Shown here in pieces: positions 15,720-24,987 of a stretch of 64,000 bases of DNA (position 1 is the first letter of the stretch; each line of letters begins with the position of its first letter). The position numbers were made by a program, and so were the translations under genes. A model generated the notes under the pieces. That model worked only from the letters and a program-made list of their open reading frames with translations, was not told the origin of the DNA and searched no databases. The DNA is from Tritonibacter mobilis (lineage in GTDB: Bacteria > Pseudomonadota > Alphaproteobacteria > Rhodobacterales > Rhodobacteraceae): assembly GCF_001681715.1 (NCBI RefSeq), contig NZ_LNWY01000001.1, positions 62,001 to 126,000 on the forward strand, given 5' to 3'.

Positions 15720-17203
15720 TCGGCCTCCTTCAGCTCGCGCGCTTCCTTGCGAATGCGAAGGATATGCGTCGCCAGCACGATCAAGATGATAGTGAACAGG
15801 ATGAACGCCACCGGGCGGTCAATGAAATCAAAGGGTGTTTTCACCCGCGCCATGGCGGCGCGCAGCTTCACTTCCATGATGCCACCCAGCACCATGCCGA
15901 GGATGATCGGCACCGCGGGCAGTTGTAGGCGCTTGAGGATGAAGCCAAAGAGACCAAAGCCTGCCGCAATAAAGCAATCGGTGGCGGAGTTTCGCAGGGA
16001 GTAAACGCCCACAAAGCTGAGGGTGAGGATCGCGACACCCAGAAACCGATTTGGGATACGCACCACCTGAATGAGCGATCTGGTTGCACCCAAGAGGAAG
16101 ACCAGCACCAGCACATTGAGGATCAGCAGCGCCAGATAAAGTGCGACGACAAAATCCATCTGGTTCTGAAACAACCCCGGCCCTGGCACCACGTTGTGCA
16201 CGTAAAAGACCGAGAGCATCATCGCCGTCAGCGCCTCACCCGGGATGCCAAGCGCCAAGAGCGGCACCATGGCGGCGGCGGGCACGGCGTTGTTGGCGGT
16301 CTCGGCGGCGATCAGCCCCTCGGAAGAGCCATTGCCAAAATCCTGCGGCCGTTTCGACGTCTTCTGCGCGTAGGTGTAGGACATGAACTGCGCAGTGAAC
16401 TCGCCCACGCCGGGAATCATGCCCATCACAACGCCAAAGCCAGCCGACACGGAGGCTACACGCGGGTGGCGCGCCAGCTCGCGCAGGCCCTGAAACATGC
16501 CGCCCCGCAGCTTGGTGAGACGGATTTTCTCGTCCTCATCGGTCAGCAGCACAAAGGCCTGCGAAATCGCAAACAGCCCCAGCACCACCACGATGAGGTT
16601 GATGCCCGATCCAAGCGCATCCGTGCCAAATGTGTAGCGCTGGGTGTATTTCACCGGCTCCATGCCGATGGTGTTGAGAAAGATCCCGAGACAGGCCAGC
16701 GCCCCTGCAATCAGCGCCTGTCCGCGATGGGCCACCACTACCAGCAGCAAGCCCAGCAGCGCGGCGAGGAAGATCTCGCGCGTGCCAAACAGCGGCGCGA
16801 TTTTCGCCAGCACCGGCGCAAACAGGATCAGGCAAATCACCGAGAAGATGCCGCCGAAGAAGCTCGCAGAGTACGCAAGGCTAAGGGCGCGGCGCGGCTC
16901 GCCCCGGGCGGTCATCGGGTAGCCGTCATAGGTGGTGAGCGCATTGACGGCGGTGCCGGGCGTATTGATCAGGATCGCAGGGATCGCGCCGCCATACATC
17001 GACGAGCCATATATGCCCAACAGGACCGTCAGCCCCACGATGGGATCAAGCGAGAAGGTTGCGGGCAGCAGAATCGCAATGGCGACCGCCGGGCCGACGC
17101 CGGGGATCGCCCCGATCAACACACCGCCGACGGAGCCCGCCAAAAGCGCCAGCGCCACATCCCAGCGCATCAGGATTTCAATTGCAGAGAGGATCAGGTC
17201 CAT
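15584..17203 (-). CDS. tctA: TctA-family large membrane subunit of a tripartite tricarboxylate transporter
   Basis: The 539-residue protein has about a dozen hydrophobic segments and the TctA hallmarks GAIPGVGPAVAIAILLPATF (about residues 32-51) and GMIPGVGEFTAQFMSY. It is the large permease of a secondary, binding-protein-dependent carboxylate uptake system with TctB and TctC. The family is usually about 500 residues. Here the last 45 residues (after KEAEW) are basic and read in another frame through the start of the aldehyde dehydrogenase gene, so the native stop was probably lost. Confidence 0.93.
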   Translation of the reverse strand: MDLILSAIEILMRWDVALALLAGSVGGVLIGAIPGVGPAVAIAILLPATFSLDPIVGLTVLLGIYGSSMYGGAIPAILINTPGTAVNALTTYDGYPMTARGEPRRALSLAYSASFFGGIFSVICLILFAPVLAKIAPLFGTREIFLAALLGLLLVVVAHRGQALIAGALACLGIFLNTIGMEPVKYTQRYTFGTDALGSGINLIVVVLGLFAISQAFVLLTDEDEKIRLTKLRGGMFQGLRELARHPRVASVSAGFGVVMGMIPGVGEFTAQFMSYTYAQKTSKRPQDFGNGSSEGLIAAETANNAVPAAAMVPLLALGIPGEALTAMMLSVFYVHNVVPGPGLFQNQMDFVVALYLALLILNVLVLVFLLGATRSLIQVVRIPNRFLGVAILTLSFVGVYSLRNSATDCFIAAGFGLFGFILKRLQLPAVPIILGMVLGGIMEVKLRAAMARVKTPFDFIDRPVAFILFTIILIVLATHILRIRKEARELKEAEWQTKTSSTRFGALLLRRRTSFLKEHGRKVRARHAKLLRRLTDLF

Positions 17204-17230
17204 GCGCGCGCGTCTTTCTGAAACAGGGCC

Positions 17231-17761
17231 TTAGAGGTAGAGAATGGCAAAGCTGCGCCATGCATCCGGCAGGTATTCATAAAGCGCCGCACCGGGGATA
17301 CGCACAGCCAGAACGCCCTTGAAGAACAGGACGATAAACACCGCAAACCCGGCACTGATCGCCATCATCTGCGGGCTGCGATAGCCCATCCGCCATGCCA
17401 GCAGCGGCACGAACACCAGTGTCACGGGCAGGTAGCCAATAAGCGGCACCAGCACGACATAGCCCATGAACCACAGCGTATATTCCAGTGCGGCGGCCCA
17501 GCGCAGCGCCTCACGCAAGTCCGTGCGTTCAATCCGGCGAAAGGGGAGCCGCCACAGGTGTAAAGCGGTGAACAGAACCATGCCGCCCACGCCCACTGCG
17601 GGCCAAAATCGCGGCTGGGCAAAGAAATCGGTTTTCTTCACCCATACGGTCTGCGTGCCGATCTGCGACAGGAGCAGCACCGAGAGGGTCAGGAAGGTCA
17701 GGACAAACAGAAGCTGTCCCCGGCGCGGGCCGACAAATCTGCGTTCGCGTTCGCTTTGCAT
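17231..17761 (-). CDS. tctB: TctB-family small membrane subunit
   Basis: The 176-residue protein has four predicted membrane helices (for example LLFVLTFLTLSVLLL, AVGVGGMVLFTALHLW, LWFMGYVVLVPLIGYLPVTLVFV and MAISAGFAVFIVLFF), the profile of the TctB/DUF1468 subunit. It sits between tctC and tctA, the standard order. Its sequence is poorly conserved, so the call rests on topology and neighbours. Confidence 0.88.
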   Translation of the reverse strand: MQSERERRFVGPRRGQLLFVLTFLTLSVLLLSQIGTQTVWVKKTDFFAQPRFWPAVGVGGMVLFTALHLWRLPFRRIERTDLREALRWAAALEYTLWFMGYVVLVPLIGYLPVTLVFVPLLAWRMGYRSPQMMAISAGFAVFIVLFFKGVLAVRIPGAALYEYLPDAWRSFAILYL

Positions 17762-17858
17762 GGAAGGTCTCTGGCTGGGAAGGCGGATCGTGTGGGTGCG
17801 TTCAGCGCTGAAAAATCCGCCGGGTCATATAGATGACACCGGCGGAAGGTCGGGGAGG

Positions 17859-18803
17859 TTACTCCAGTGTTTCGCTGATCCGGGCCATGGTCTCGATGTC
17901 GTTGGCGACTCGCGCCGCGCTTTCATCTGCGTTTTGCCAATAAACGAGCGCGCCGGTTTCAGCCGCCACAGCTTGCGCGCGCTCCGAGAAGACGGTTTCC
18001 TGCGCCACTTCGATGATCTTGTCGCGTACGTCCTGCGGCGTGTCCTTGGTCACGAACAGCCCATTCCAGAGCGCGATATCCAGATCCGGGTTCAATTCAC
18101 CAATGGCAGGCGCGTCCGGCGCCAGAGGAATACGCTGGTCGGTAATGGACACCAGCACTTTGACATCATCAATGCAGGGCAGGATCAGCTGCAGCGTGGT
18201 GTTGATCACATCCGCATCGCCCGAGGCCAGCGTGTTACAATCCAGCGCATCAAAGGCCGCGTCAGATCCCCACTCAAAGCCCGCCGATTTGGCATAGGCC
18301 TTGGTCACCTGGGTCGGCGTCAGCACATCGCCAAAGTGGCCAAGCACCACATCGTTGTCCTGTGCATATTCTGCCAACTCCTCCATGGTGCTGTAAGGCG
18401 CATCGCCCGAGGTCGCGATGACAAAGGGATAGGTCAGGAAAATCCCCAGTGGGTCGAATTTTGCAGGTGTGAGCGGCGGGATGTCGATCTGATGCCCCAT
18501 CACCGGCACGCCGATCACAAAGGAACCCACGGTGTAGCCATCCGCAGGCGCATTGGCGACCTCAATCGCGCCGGGGAACGGCCCACCGCCGCCGCCGGGC
18601 TTGTTCACCACCGCTGCCGCAACGCCGTATTTCTCTTGAAAATCTTCGGCGATCATACGGGTCAGTACGTCCTCAAGATCACCCGGCGGCCACGGCACAA
18701 TAAAGTTCACGGGCTTTTCCGGGTAGTCCGCAAACGCGGCCCCCGCTGTCAGTGCAAGGCCGGCTGCGGCCACACATCCCTTGAGTACAGATGTCACGGT
18801 CAT
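17859..18803 (-). CDS. tctC: TctC-family periplasmic substrate-binding protein
   Basis: The 314-residue protein has a signal peptide (cleavage near the A-F-A at residues 23-25) followed by YPEKPVNFIVPWPPGDLEDVLTR, which is close to the TctC/Bug consensus. The usual PGGG loop appears as NKPGGGGGPFPG. Bug proteins bind carboxylates, aromatic acids or amides. It is the first gene of the leftward operon and is divergent from an IclR regulator; the ligand cannot be read from sequence. Confidence 0.92.
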   Translation of the reverse strand: MTVTSVLKGCVAAAGLALTAGAAFADYPEKPVNFIVPWPPGDLEDVLTRMIAEDFQEKYGVAAAVVNKPGGGGGPFPGAIEVANAPADGYTVGSFVIGVPVMGHQIDIPPLTPAKFDPLGIFLTYPFVIATSGDAPYSTMEELAEYAQDNDVVLGHFGDVLTPTQVTKAYAKSAGFEWGSDAAFDALDCNTLASGDADVINTTLQLILPCIDDVKVLVSITDQRIPLAPDAPAIGELNPDLDIALWNGLFVTKDTPQDVRDKIIEVAQETVFSERAQAVAAETGALVYWQNADESAARVANDIETMARISETLE

Positions 18804-18885
18804 TGGCTGTCTCCCTGTTCGCCATTCGAGTTGCCGTTGGTCAGTTGGCGACGTTTTTCGCCGCTCGCTTGGTTGGAATCTTATT

Positions 18886-18902
18886 GGTTCATTATTTGAA
18901 CC
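18886..18902. promoter_or_regulatory. Candidate IclR-family operator
   Basis: A perfect inverted repeat, GGTTCA-N5-TGAACC, lies in the tctC/iclR divergent spacer, 83 bp from the tctC start. IclR-family regulators commonly bind such palindromes. Partially similar half-sites (GGTTTGAA) follow at 18906. Confidence 0.55.
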
Positions 18903-19020
18903 GTTGGTTTGAAATTAGATTGACAGCCATAGGGGATATCTGTCAACAAAAATGAAAGCGCATCGGTCGGCCGTGACTGTCTGCGCCAGAATTTCAGGCA
19001 AGCTAGGACTGCGATCACTC

Positions 19021-19800
19021 ATGGGAACCGTCTCCAAAGCACTGACTTTGCTCACGTATTTCAACCACGGACGGTTGGAGATCGGCCTGAGCGACCTCAC
19101 GCGGTTGTCAGGTATGAACAAAGCAACCGTCTACCGTTTAATGGCAGAATTGCAGAGTGCAGGATTCGTCGAACAGGTCGATGGCGCCCGATCTTATCGC
19201 CTTGGTCCGCAGGTTTTGCGCCTCGCGGCGCTGCGCGAAGCCAGCGTGCCGATTCTGTCGGCCTCGCGTCGGGTTCTGCGGGAACTCTCTGAGGAAACCG
19301 GCGAAACCACCCACCTGTCGCTCTTGCAGGGCGATCAGCTGGCATCACTCAGCCATGCATATTCGCCCCGCAATGCGACCAAGGTGATGATGGAAGATGC
19401 TGAGGTGCTGACTTTTCACGGCACCGCCTCGGGTCTGGCGGTTCTGGCCTACTCGGATGCGAGTTTTGTTGATGCAGTGCTGACACAGCCGCTGACCGCG
19501 CGCACAGCCCACACGCAAACCGACCCAGCCGCCATCCGCGCCGAGCTTCTGGAGGTCCGTCAAACGGGGCTTGCGCAATCCATTGGTGGTTTTGAGGCGG
19601 AGGTGCACTCTCACGCGGTGCCGATCTTTGGCCCTGACCGCGCCGTTCTGGGTGCCTTGGCCGTGGCTGCACCCACGTCTCGCATGACCGACGAACAAAG
19701 AACCGCCATTCCACGCGCGCTGCGTGCGGCTGGCCTTGCCCTCACCGAACGCATCGGCGGCGCTTGCCCGCCAGAGTTCCCCACCGACATCGCGGCTTGA
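19021..19800 (+). CDS. IclR-family transcriptional regulator
   Basis: The product (259 residues from 19021) has an N-terminal winged helix (LSDLTRLSGMNKATVYRLMAELQSAGFVE) and a C-terminal IclR effector domain. An in-frame start at 18952 is possible, but the alignment of the N-terminus (GTVSKALTLLTYF) favours 19021. It is divergent from tctC and directly upstream of the aminotransferase gene, so it probably regulates both in response to the transported substrate. Confidence 0.9.
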   Translation: MGTVSKALTLLTYFNHGRLEIGLSDLTRLSGMNKATVYRLMAELQSAGFVEQVDGARSYRLGPQVLRLAALREASVPILSASRRVLRELSEETGETTHLSLLQGDQLASLSHAYSPRNATKVMMEDAEVLTFHGTASGLAVLAYSDASFVDAVLTQPLTARTAHTQTDPAAIRAELLEVRQTGLAQSIGGFEAEVHSHAVPIFGPDRAVLGALAVAAPTSRMTDEQRTAIPRALRAAGLALTERIGGACPPEFPTDIAA

Positions 19801-19829
19801 GACGCCGCGCCGCGACAAGGAGACAAACC

Positions 19830-21197
19830 ATGACCGCACATCAGCCCGACGCCAATTTCCTGAAAGAACACAACGCCCGGAGCCTCTGGCATCCGATGGC
19901 ACACCCCGGCGATAGCCTCGCCAATCCGCCCACCATCATAACCGGCGCCTCCGGCGTTCGGATCAAGGATGTGGACGGGCATGAGGCCGTTGACGCCGTG
20001 GGCGGCCTGTGGAACGTGAACCTCGGGTTTTCCTGCCAGCCCGTAAAGGACGCCATCGCCGCACAACTGGATGTGCTGCCCTATTATTCGATATTTCGCG
20101 GCACCACCAATGATCAGGTGATCCAGCTGGCCGAGGAACTGCGGGCGTTTTTCGCGCCCGACGGCCTCAGCCGCGCGTTTTTCACCTCGGGCGGCTCAGA
20201 TTCGGTGGAGACCGCCCTGCGGCTGGCGCGGCAATACCACAAGGTACGCGGGGAGCCGTCGCGGGTGAAATACCTGAGCCTGAAGAAAGGCTATCACGGC
20301 ACCCATTTTGGTGGTGCTTCGGTCAACGGTAACGCCAATTTCCGCACTGCCTATGAGCCGCTGTTGGCGGGCTGCCACCACATCCCGGCGCCCTATACCT
20401 ATCGCAATCCGTTTAATGAAACGGACCCGGAGCGGCTGGCGCAACTGTGCCTCTCGGCGCTGGAGGACGAGATCGCCTTTCAGGGCGCCGGCACGATTGC
20501 CGCCTTCATCATGGAGCCGATCCTGGGCGCTGGCGGCGTGATCCCACCGCATGAAAGCTTCATGCCCGGTGTCGCGGAGATCTGCCGCAAACATGGCATC
20601 TTGTTGATCGCGGATGAGGTCATCACTGCCTTTGGCCGCACCGGGTCGTGGAGCGGATCACGCCATTGGGGCGTGCAGCCGGACATGATGTGCACCGCCA
20701 AGGCGATCACCAATGGCTACTTCCCCTTTGGCGCGCTGATGATTTCTGAGCGGTTGGTCGAGGTTTTTGAAAAGGACGAGAGTGGCAAGGCCGCGATCGG
20801 CCATGGCTATACTTATTCAGGCCACCCAGTAGGAGCGGCGGCGGCGCTGGCCTGTCTGGCCGAGACCAAGCGGCTTGATGTGCCAAGCAATGCCGCTGCG
20901 CGTGGAACGCAAGTATTCAACGGCCTCAAGTCCTTGCAGGATAAATATTCTCTGATCGGCGACGTGCGTGGTGGCCACGGCTTGATGAGTGCGCTGGAAC
21001 TGGTCAGTGACCGCACAACCAAGGCTGCAATTGACAAGAAGACCATCAACACCATTCAAGAGGTCGCCTATCAAAACGGTGCCATGGTGCGGGTCAGCGG
21101 GTCCAATATCATCCTGTCGCCGCCGCTGGTCCTGACGGAGGTGGATGCCGCGCAAATCCTGTCGGCACTGGACGCGGGCTTTGCTGCGGTGAGCTAA
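19830..21197 (+). CDS. Class III (omega) aminotransferase
   Basis: The 455-residue PLP enzyme contains TSGGSDSVETALRLARQYH, the cofactor aspartate in LIADEVITAFGRTG and the Schiff-base lysine in CTAKAITNGYFPFGA. This is the omega-amino acid:pyruvate transaminase group, which converts terminal amines or omega-amino acids to aldehydes. AAGGAG lies 7 nt before the ATG. With the divergent aldehyde dehydrogenase it would oxidise an amine to a carboxylate in two steps; the substrate is inferred only in that general sense. Confidence 0.92.
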   Translation: MTAHQPDANFLKEHNARSLWHPMAHPGDSLANPPTIITGASGVRIKDVDGHEAVDAVGGLWNVNLGFSCQPVKDAIAAQLDVLPYYSIFRGTTNDQVIQLAEELRAFFAPDGLSRAFFTSGGSDSVETALRLARQYHKVRGEPSRVKYLSLKKGYHGTHFGGASVNGNANFRTAYEPLLAGCHHIPAPYTYRNPFNETDPERLAQLCLSALEDEIAFQGAGTIAAFIMEPILGAGGVIPPHESFMPGVAEICRKHGILLIADEVITAFGRTGSWSGSRHWGVQPDMMCTAKAITNGYFPFGALMISERLVEVFEKDESGKAAIGHGYTYSGHPVGAAAALACLAETKRLDVPSNAAARGTQVFNGLKSLQDKYSLIGDVRGGHGLMSALELVSDRTTKAAIDKKTINTIQEVAYQNGAMVRVSGSNIILSPPLVLTEVDAAQILSALDAGFAAVS

Positions 21198-21261
21198 CAC
21201 ACGCGTTCAGGCGCGACCACCTCCGGGCCCCAATGGGGCGCGGAGGCCATCAGATACCATG

Positions 21262-21292
21262 GCGGCCCCGAAGCCATCGGCTTCGGGGCCGC
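21262..21292. terminator. Perfect 14-bp stem between convergent genes
   Basis: GCGGCCCCGAAGCC (21262-21275) and GGCTTCGGGGCCGC (21279-21292) pair completely around a 3-nt loop, followed by CTTTT. It lies between the aminotransferase and methyltransferase genes, which converge, and probably terminates both. Confidence 0.7.
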
Positions 21293-21336
21293 GCTTTTCG
21301 GCAGCGCCGCTGGCGCGGGGCGGTCGCGCGTGGAGT

Positions 21337-22071
21337 TTAGGGCGCCGCACCTTCGCGGGTGCAGGTCCAGACAGTCCGGCTGGAAACCTCATCGAGTTTT
21401 TGAAAACCGGCCTCGCGCAAGATGGTCTTGCAACGGCGCATGCCTTTAACCTCATAGGCCTCCGGGTGGAATTCGATGACGATGGCCCGGAAGGCGCTGA
21501 GGTCCATCGCTTCCAGCAATGCCAACTCGCCGCCCTCGATGTCCATCACCAGCACAGTGGGCTGAAGTTCAGCCACCACCTCGCCCATATCTGCGGTCGG
21601 GATCTCCACCACGCGCGACGGACGCCCGCCCTCGTTTAGCAGCGAAGAGCCGAGAAAGCTGTTGCGCAGGTGAAATTCCATACTGTCAGGTCGGTCCGTA
21701 CCGGCAAAGAGCACCTGATTGCGCAGTTCCACCCGATCGCCAAGATCATTCATCTGGTGCAGGGCGTGGATGACGGGCACCAATTCCGGGTTGGCCTCGA
21801 ACGACAAAACTTTTTCGGGCTTGGCGTTGGTTGCGATCACCGCCCCCACCACGCCAAGGCCTGCGCCAACCTCCAGCACCCGGTCGTCTTCACGTATTAC
21901 ATGCAGGGCGCCGGCAATTTCTTGGCCCTCGTACCGCGCCGCATTGATCCGATTGATCCGCGTTTCGGTCAAAAAGGACGACTGCGGCACCTTTACGCCA
22001 AGGCAGGTCGCTGCGACTTCCTGCGTCACCACCGGGCCCGCATCATGCGGTGCCACTTCTGTATCAGACAT
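21337..22071 (-). CDS. FkbM-family methyltransferase
   Basis: The 244-residue protein has a SAM-binding Rossmann core, DDRVLEVGAGLGVVGAVIAT, followed by VLSFEANPELVPVI, VLVMDIEGGE and the C-terminal VIEFHPEAYE, the pattern of FkbM methyltransferases, which usually modify a hydroxyl of a secondary metabolite or sugar. It stands alone between convergent and same-strand neighbours. No substrate is suggested. Confidence 0.87.
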   Translation of the reverse strand: MSDTEVAPHDAGPVVTQEVAATCLGVKVPQSSFLTETRINRINAARYEGQEIAGALHVIREDDRVLEVGAGLGVVGAVIATNAKPEKVLSFEANPELVPVIHALHQMNDLGDRVELRNQVLFAGTDRPDSMEFHLRNSFLGSSLLNEGGRPSRVVEIPTADMGEVVAELQPTVLVMDIEGGELALLEAMDLSAFRAIVIEFHPEAYEVKGMRRCKTILREAGFQKLDEVSSRTVWTCTREGAAP

Positions 22072-22196
22072 GTTCTGCTCGTTTCGCCTGAGTTGATTAT
22101 GCCGACACTCTGACGCGGTCTTCGATGCAAAAGCAAGCGCAGGCCACAGCGGGCCTGCGCATCGACCATCATCTGTGTCCCGGTTCAGACAATCCG

Positions 22197-23486
22197 TCAG
22201 ACAAAATGCACGTAGAAATCGCGCAAGGCGTCGCCCTCCAGATCACGGGTTTTGCGGACCTCTTTTTGTTTCATGTAGACGTGATTGGCGACAAGATCAG
22301 CGCCCACAGCCTCGGTGAGGGCCGTGTCCTTCTCCAGATCCGCCACCGCGCCCTTCAGCGTCATTGCGGTGCTTTCGCGGGTATCGGTGCGGTCAAACCC
22401 GTCGCCGGTTTCCATCGGCCCCAATTCATAGCCCTTCTCCACCCCAAGCCGTGCCGCCTGCAACAGTGCCGCCACCGTGGTGTAGGGGTTTGATGAGGCA
22501 TCTGCCATCCGATGCTCCAGCCGTGCCTTGGCACCGCCCTCGGAACTGATCCGCGTGGTGACATTGCGATGATCGCCGCCCCAATTCTGCCAAAAGCCCG
22601 ACAGGCTGCCGGGCTGCAACCGCATGTAGCTGTTGGCGGTGGGCGCGATCAGACCGGCCAGACCCTTGTGGTGATGCAGAAACCCGGCAAGGCAGCCGCG
22701 CGCCAGATCGTTCATGTGCTCCGGCCCGCCTTTAGGTCCGGACGAGAGCGCATTGCCCCCGGCCTCATCCGCAAATGACAGGTTCACATGCATGCCCGAG
22801 CCTCCGGCCTGCGCCACCGGTTTGGGCATGAAGGTCAGGACGATGCCATATTCCAGCGCAATCTCCCGCGCCATCAGGCGAAACAGAACGATGTCATCCA
22901 CCGCCTTCACGGCATCGTCAAAGGTCAGCGTATATTCGAACTGCGGGCTGTCAAACTCGGCGGTGATCATATCAAGCGAGAAGCCCATCTCATCCGCCAT
23001 CGCCCAGATCCGGTCGTTAAACCGCAACGGGTCGGCAAAAGGCCCGGTGCCATAGACCACGCCGCCCGGCGCATCATAGGGCACCAACCGGCCATAATCG
23101 TCCGGCTGCAGCGCAAAGGCCTCCAGCTCGATGCCGATTTTTGGCGAGAGCCCCTTGGCCTGCCAATCCGCCACCGCGCGTTTCAGCGCCCCCCGCGGAC
23201 ACAGCGTGAGCGGCGCGCCCGCATCATCATAGAGATCGCCCAACACGATCTTGGTGGAGGCATGCCAGCTGTCGCGGATCTCCTCGCCGCGCCAGCGCAG
23301 TTCCATATCCGGCAGACCCTGTTTCACCATCGACCCCGGCGCATCCAGCAGATCGCGGTCATAATGGGTGCCAAAGACAGAGCGGCAGAACCGGGTGTCA
23401 TCGTCTCCGATCTTTGAATAAGGCAGGTATTTTCCGCGCATGATACTGAGATGGTCGCAGAAAAGCGCACGCAGGCGGGTTTTCAT
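22197..23486 (-). CDS. Glutamine-synthetase-like ligase (PuuA-type)
   Basis: The 429-residue protein matches the glutamine synthetase catalytic fold: IGIELEAFAL and GGSGMHVNLSF supply metal and glutamate ligands, and RLEHRMADASSNPYTTVAALL is the C-terminal signature. It is shorter than biosynthetic GlnA and lacks the adenylylation-site NLYDLP segment, as in gamma-glutamyl-amine ligases such as PuuA. It neighbours a glutamine amidotransferase that could remove the glutamyl group. The accepted amine is unknown. Confidence 0.82.
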   Translation of the reverse strand: MKTRLRALFCDHLSIMRGKYLPYSKIGDDDTRFCRSVFGTHYDRDLLDAPGSMVKQGLPDMELRWRGEEIRDSWHASTKIVLGDLYDDAGAPLTLCPRGALKRAVADWQAKGLSPKIGIELEAFALQPDDYGRLVPYDAPGGVVYGTGPFADPLRFNDRIWAMADEMGFSLDMITAEFDSPQFEYTLTFDDAVKAVDDIVLFRLMAREIALEYGIVLTFMPKPVAQAGGSGMHVNLSFADEAGGNALSSGPKGGPEHMNDLARGCLAGFLHHHKGLAGLIAPTANSYMRLQPGSLSGFWQNWGGDHRNVTTRISSEGGAKARLEHRMADASSNPYTTVAALLQAARLGVEKGYELGPMETGDGFDRTDTRESTAMTLKGAVADLEKDTALTEAVGADLVANHVYMKQKEVRKTRDLEGDALRDFYVHFV

Positions 23487-23654
23487 TTGGCTTCCTTTCC
23501 TGTTGGTGGCCTGCGCATCTTTGGCGTGCGTCTTGGCCCAGATTGGGTCCCAACAGAGGGCAGTGACCGACCTCGGGTGGGTGCGAAGCGCCCTCCCGTG
23601 GGGGGGAGGTCGGGCGCTGTCCGGGCGGCCGCCCGAACGGGTCTTCTGTTGAGC

Positions 23655-24914
23655 CTACGCGGCTTCCACCCGAACCGGCAATTCCTTGATGCCCCCGACG
23701 AAATTCGAGCGCAGGAATTTATGGGCACCGGCTGGCTCGATGGACTTGATCCGCTTGGCAAGCTCCTGAAACAGCACGGTAACCTCCAGCCGCGCCAGCC
23801 ACATGCCAAGGCAGACATGCGGGCCGAACTGGCCAAAGGACAGGTGCCGGTTGGGATTGCGCATCAGGTTCACCCGGAACGGATCGTCAAAATAGCTGTC
23901 GTCGCGATTGGCCGAGGCAAACCAATAGAGCACCTTGTCGCCTTCGCGGATGGTCTTGCCGTGCATCTCAACATCCTGCGTCGCGGTGCGGCGGAAATAG
24001 AGCGCGGGCGTCGCCCAGCGGATGATCTCGTCCGCCGCCGTTTCCCAGACATCGCCGCCCGCCTGCATCTGCGCCAAAAGCTCCGGCTGGTGACACATCG
24101 CTTGAATGCCAGCCGCGATGGAGTAACGCGTGGTGTCATTGCCCGCCGCCACCAAGAGGCAGAAGAAATTGCGAAACTCGGTCTCGGTAATGACAGATCC
24201 GTCGCGGGCCGGCTGCAAGATCATGTTGAGCACGCCGGATGTGTCGCCCGCCTTCTCCTTCGCTTCCATCAACTCCTTGGCATAGACGTATAATTCCGCA
24301 CCCGCAGGAGAGTTGAAGGGCATCATGCGGAATTCATCCGTGTCCATCTTGTCCAGCACATGCGAGGTGAAATCCGGATCGGTATTGGCGATCAGTGCGT
24401 CACCTTTTTCCACCAGCCACGGCAGGTCCGCGTCCGGCAGGCCCACCACGCGCCCCAGCATCCGCATCGGCAGTTGCCGGGCGATCTCCTTAGTGGCGTC
24501 AAAGGTGCCCTTTGCCAGCGCCGCGTCCAAAATTTCGGCGCAGAGGTCGCGAATATCCGCCTCGTATTGCGCCATGGTGGTCTTGGAAAACGCCTTCAGC
24601 AGTTTCATCCGCACCTGTGAATGTTCGGGCGGGTCGGTTTCCTGAAAGGTGCGCCGCGCGAGGTATTCCTCATAGGTCTGATCTTCCATACGGATGCCGC
24701 GCGCCGAGGAGAACACCTCTGTGTTCTTGTTCATCTTGGTGATGTCATCGTAGCGGGTCACCGACCAGAAATTCTGCCCGGCCGGGTAGTCTGTCCAATG
24801 CAACGGATCATCACACCGGAGGCGGGCAAAGGTGTTGTGCGGCGCACCACCGGCAAAGGCGTCATGGCTCGACAGGTCCGCGTATCCATCATCGGTCGGG
24901 GTCCAGATCGTCAT
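23655..24914 (-). CDS. Cytochrome P450
   Basis: The 419-residue soluble P450 has the oxygen-activation motif AGNDTT (257-262), the EIIR (296-299) ExxR motif and the heme-binding FGQFGPHVCLG (360-370) with ligand C368. The N-terminal sequence resembles bacterial CYP125/CYP142-like enzymes, but no substrate can be set. The ATG at 24914 with AAGGAAG upstream is the start. No ferredoxin or reductase gene lies beside it, so redox partners must be elsewhere. It is divergent from the amidotransferase gene with a 73-bp spacer. Confidence 0.93.
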   Translation of the reverse strand: MTIWTPTDDGYADLSSHDAFAGGAPHNTFARLRCDDPLHWTDYPAGQNFWSVTRYDDITKMNKNTEVFSSARGIRMEDQTYEEYLARRTFQETDPPEHSQVRMKLLKAFSKTTMAQYEADIRDLCAEILDAALAKGTFDATKEIARQLPMRMLGRVVGLPDADLPWLVEKGDALIANTDPDFTSHVLDKMDTDEFRMMPFNSPAGAELYVYAKELMEAKEKAGDTSGVLNMILQPARDGSVITETEFRNFFCLLVAAGNDTTRYSIAAGIQAMCHQPELLAQMQAGGDVWETAADEIIRWATPALYFRRTATQDVEMHGKTIREGDKVLYWFASANRDDSYFDDPFRVNLMRNPNRHLSFGQFGPHVCLGMWLARLEVTVLFQELAKRIKSIEPAGAHKFLRSNFVGGIKELPVRVEAA

Positions 24915-24987
24915 GGCGGGGCTTCCTTTGGGTTGCTTCACATGTATATTATTAAGCACTGTAAATATGCATATGGGAAGCCTGAAC

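Noticed and set aside
24915-24987. Near-palindromic A/T tract in the P450/amidotransferase spacer
   Set aside because: The arms (CATGTATAT and ATATGCATATG) match only partly; it may simply be the -10 regions of two divergent promoters.
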